From Lates calcarifer (lineage: Eukaryota; Chordata; Actinopteri; Centropomidae): a stretch of 64,000 nt of DNA. A program made the translations under genes and the position numbers. The notes under the pieces were generated by a model. That model was not told the origin of the DNA and did not search any database. It was given only the letters and a program-made list of their open reading frames with translations. Location of the stretch: positions 24,141,598-24,205,597 of the forward strand of contig NC_066842.1 in the NCBI RefSeq assembly GCF_001640805.2, written 5' to 3'. Within the stretch, counting starts at the first letter, position 1. The number at the start of each line of letters is the position of its first letter. Positions 63,175 through 64,000 of the stretch are shown here, piece after piece.

Positions 63175-64000
63175 GTGAGGAAGCATTTCTTCATTTACAG
63201 ACCTAACAACAAGACACCTAGTAAACTGCCCCAGTTACACAGTGAGACATGCTTTCTTCTCATAACCTGGTGAAAACATTTTCCATGACTAATTTTATCA
63301 TGTTAACATATGTATATGTGAGTATTAGTGCAGTGACAGGTTGTACGAAACTGAATAAATCTTAAAATCCAGTTCTCTGGTTCTGCTGTTAAATATTCAG
63401 AGTGAGAAACCAAAAACAACTTCTCAGCTGAGAGAGATAGCTCCAACAGGGTGTTACAGTAGCTTAGCAAAACTCTCATGTCTTCATTTGTGTAATCCTT
63501 AAAATGAGCAGAAATTAATGAGCATAAAATTGTTACATAATCTCTGTTAGACCTGGACCTTGAACAGCACTTGCATTGTTGCATCTTCATTACTTCCACA
63601 CATAAAAGAAACACGTCTGCCCTTGATCATTATTCATTTGAAGTGGTGTTCTTGCTCTTCGTTAGCAATGTCACGATTTGGTTGCCTTGGAGGGAGCGAT
63701 GACTATCTCTGGATGAAAGCACAGTGAACAAATCTCTTAGTGTTACTTGTCAGCAATGGTGTTAATGACACTAGCAGCTGAAATCTGGAGATCAAAAACT
63801 AAGCAGTAATTTCATTCCTGATTGAATTACTTATTTGATTGACCAATCTCTTATCTCTGAGAGGAAGAAACACACTTCTGCTTCTGATCACCTTTCACTG
63901 ATGGGCTTCCCTCTGCTGTGGCACTGGGGTCAGAGTGACTGAATCACTGAAAGAAGTGTTTGATCTTTAATATTTTGATATGGCAGTTTCACCTTTTCCA
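63175..64000 (+). other. cyb5r2 intron, no exon seen
   Basis: The next expected cyb5r2 coding segment (after PPQG) is not found before the window ends. The 103-codon minus-strand frame at 63303-63614 has no recognisable similarity. Confidence 0.6.

Overview
This is vertebrate nuclear DNA, almost certainly from a teleost fish. It is AT-rich, with long GT-AG introns, short coding exons, microsatellites, and many repeats of kinds common in fish genomes (degenerate Tc1-like transposons, hAT-type and other terminal-inverted-repeat elements, tRNA-like SINEs, LINE ends). Four protein-coding genes were rebuilt exon by exon from splice sites, reading-frame phase and similarity to known families. All four lie on the + strand. 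No bacterial-type system, CRISPR array or rRNA was seen.

Layout: (1) dkk3, a secreted Dickkopf-3-like protein, is complete in seven coding exons from 601 to 12321, with AATAAA at 12528. (2) far1, the peroxisomal fatty acyl-CoA reductase 1 of ether-lipid synthesis, has a CpG-rich promoter with a full CRE at about 13620-13800, a 9.3 kb first intron full of repeats, a coding region at 23123-37545, and a long 3' UTR ending near 39850. (3) An intergenic stretch at 39856-45395 holds repeats only. (4) ovch2 (ovochymase-2-like) runs from 45396 to 55049 or 58620: signal peptide, trypsin-like S1 protease with an intact triad, two CUB domains and two candidate terminal exons. (5) cyb5r2 (NADH-cytochrome b5 reductase 2-like) starts at 59926 and leaves the window, with its last exons missing. 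From memory of human 11p15, OVCH2 and CYB5R2 are neighbours there and DKK3 and FAR1 lie on the same arm, so this looks like a rearranged syntenic block. The genes do not share a pathway; their closeness is positional.

Most notable points: far1 carries two tandem versions of one 172-nt exon (10a and 10b) with identical phases, so that using both or neither breaks the frame. The intron between them has a perfect 18-bp hairpin and a second 14-bp inverted repeat, candidates for controlling the choice. ovch2 has GT-repeat tracts directly before two acceptors, one of which starts a possible alternative terminal exon. Two introns (in ovch2 and cyb5r2) can only be read with GC donors. dkk3 ends soon after the last cysteine of its second Cys-rich domain, without the acidic tail of the mammalian protein. 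The cyb5r2 start exon supplies a membrane anchor that human CYB5R2, as remembered, lacks.
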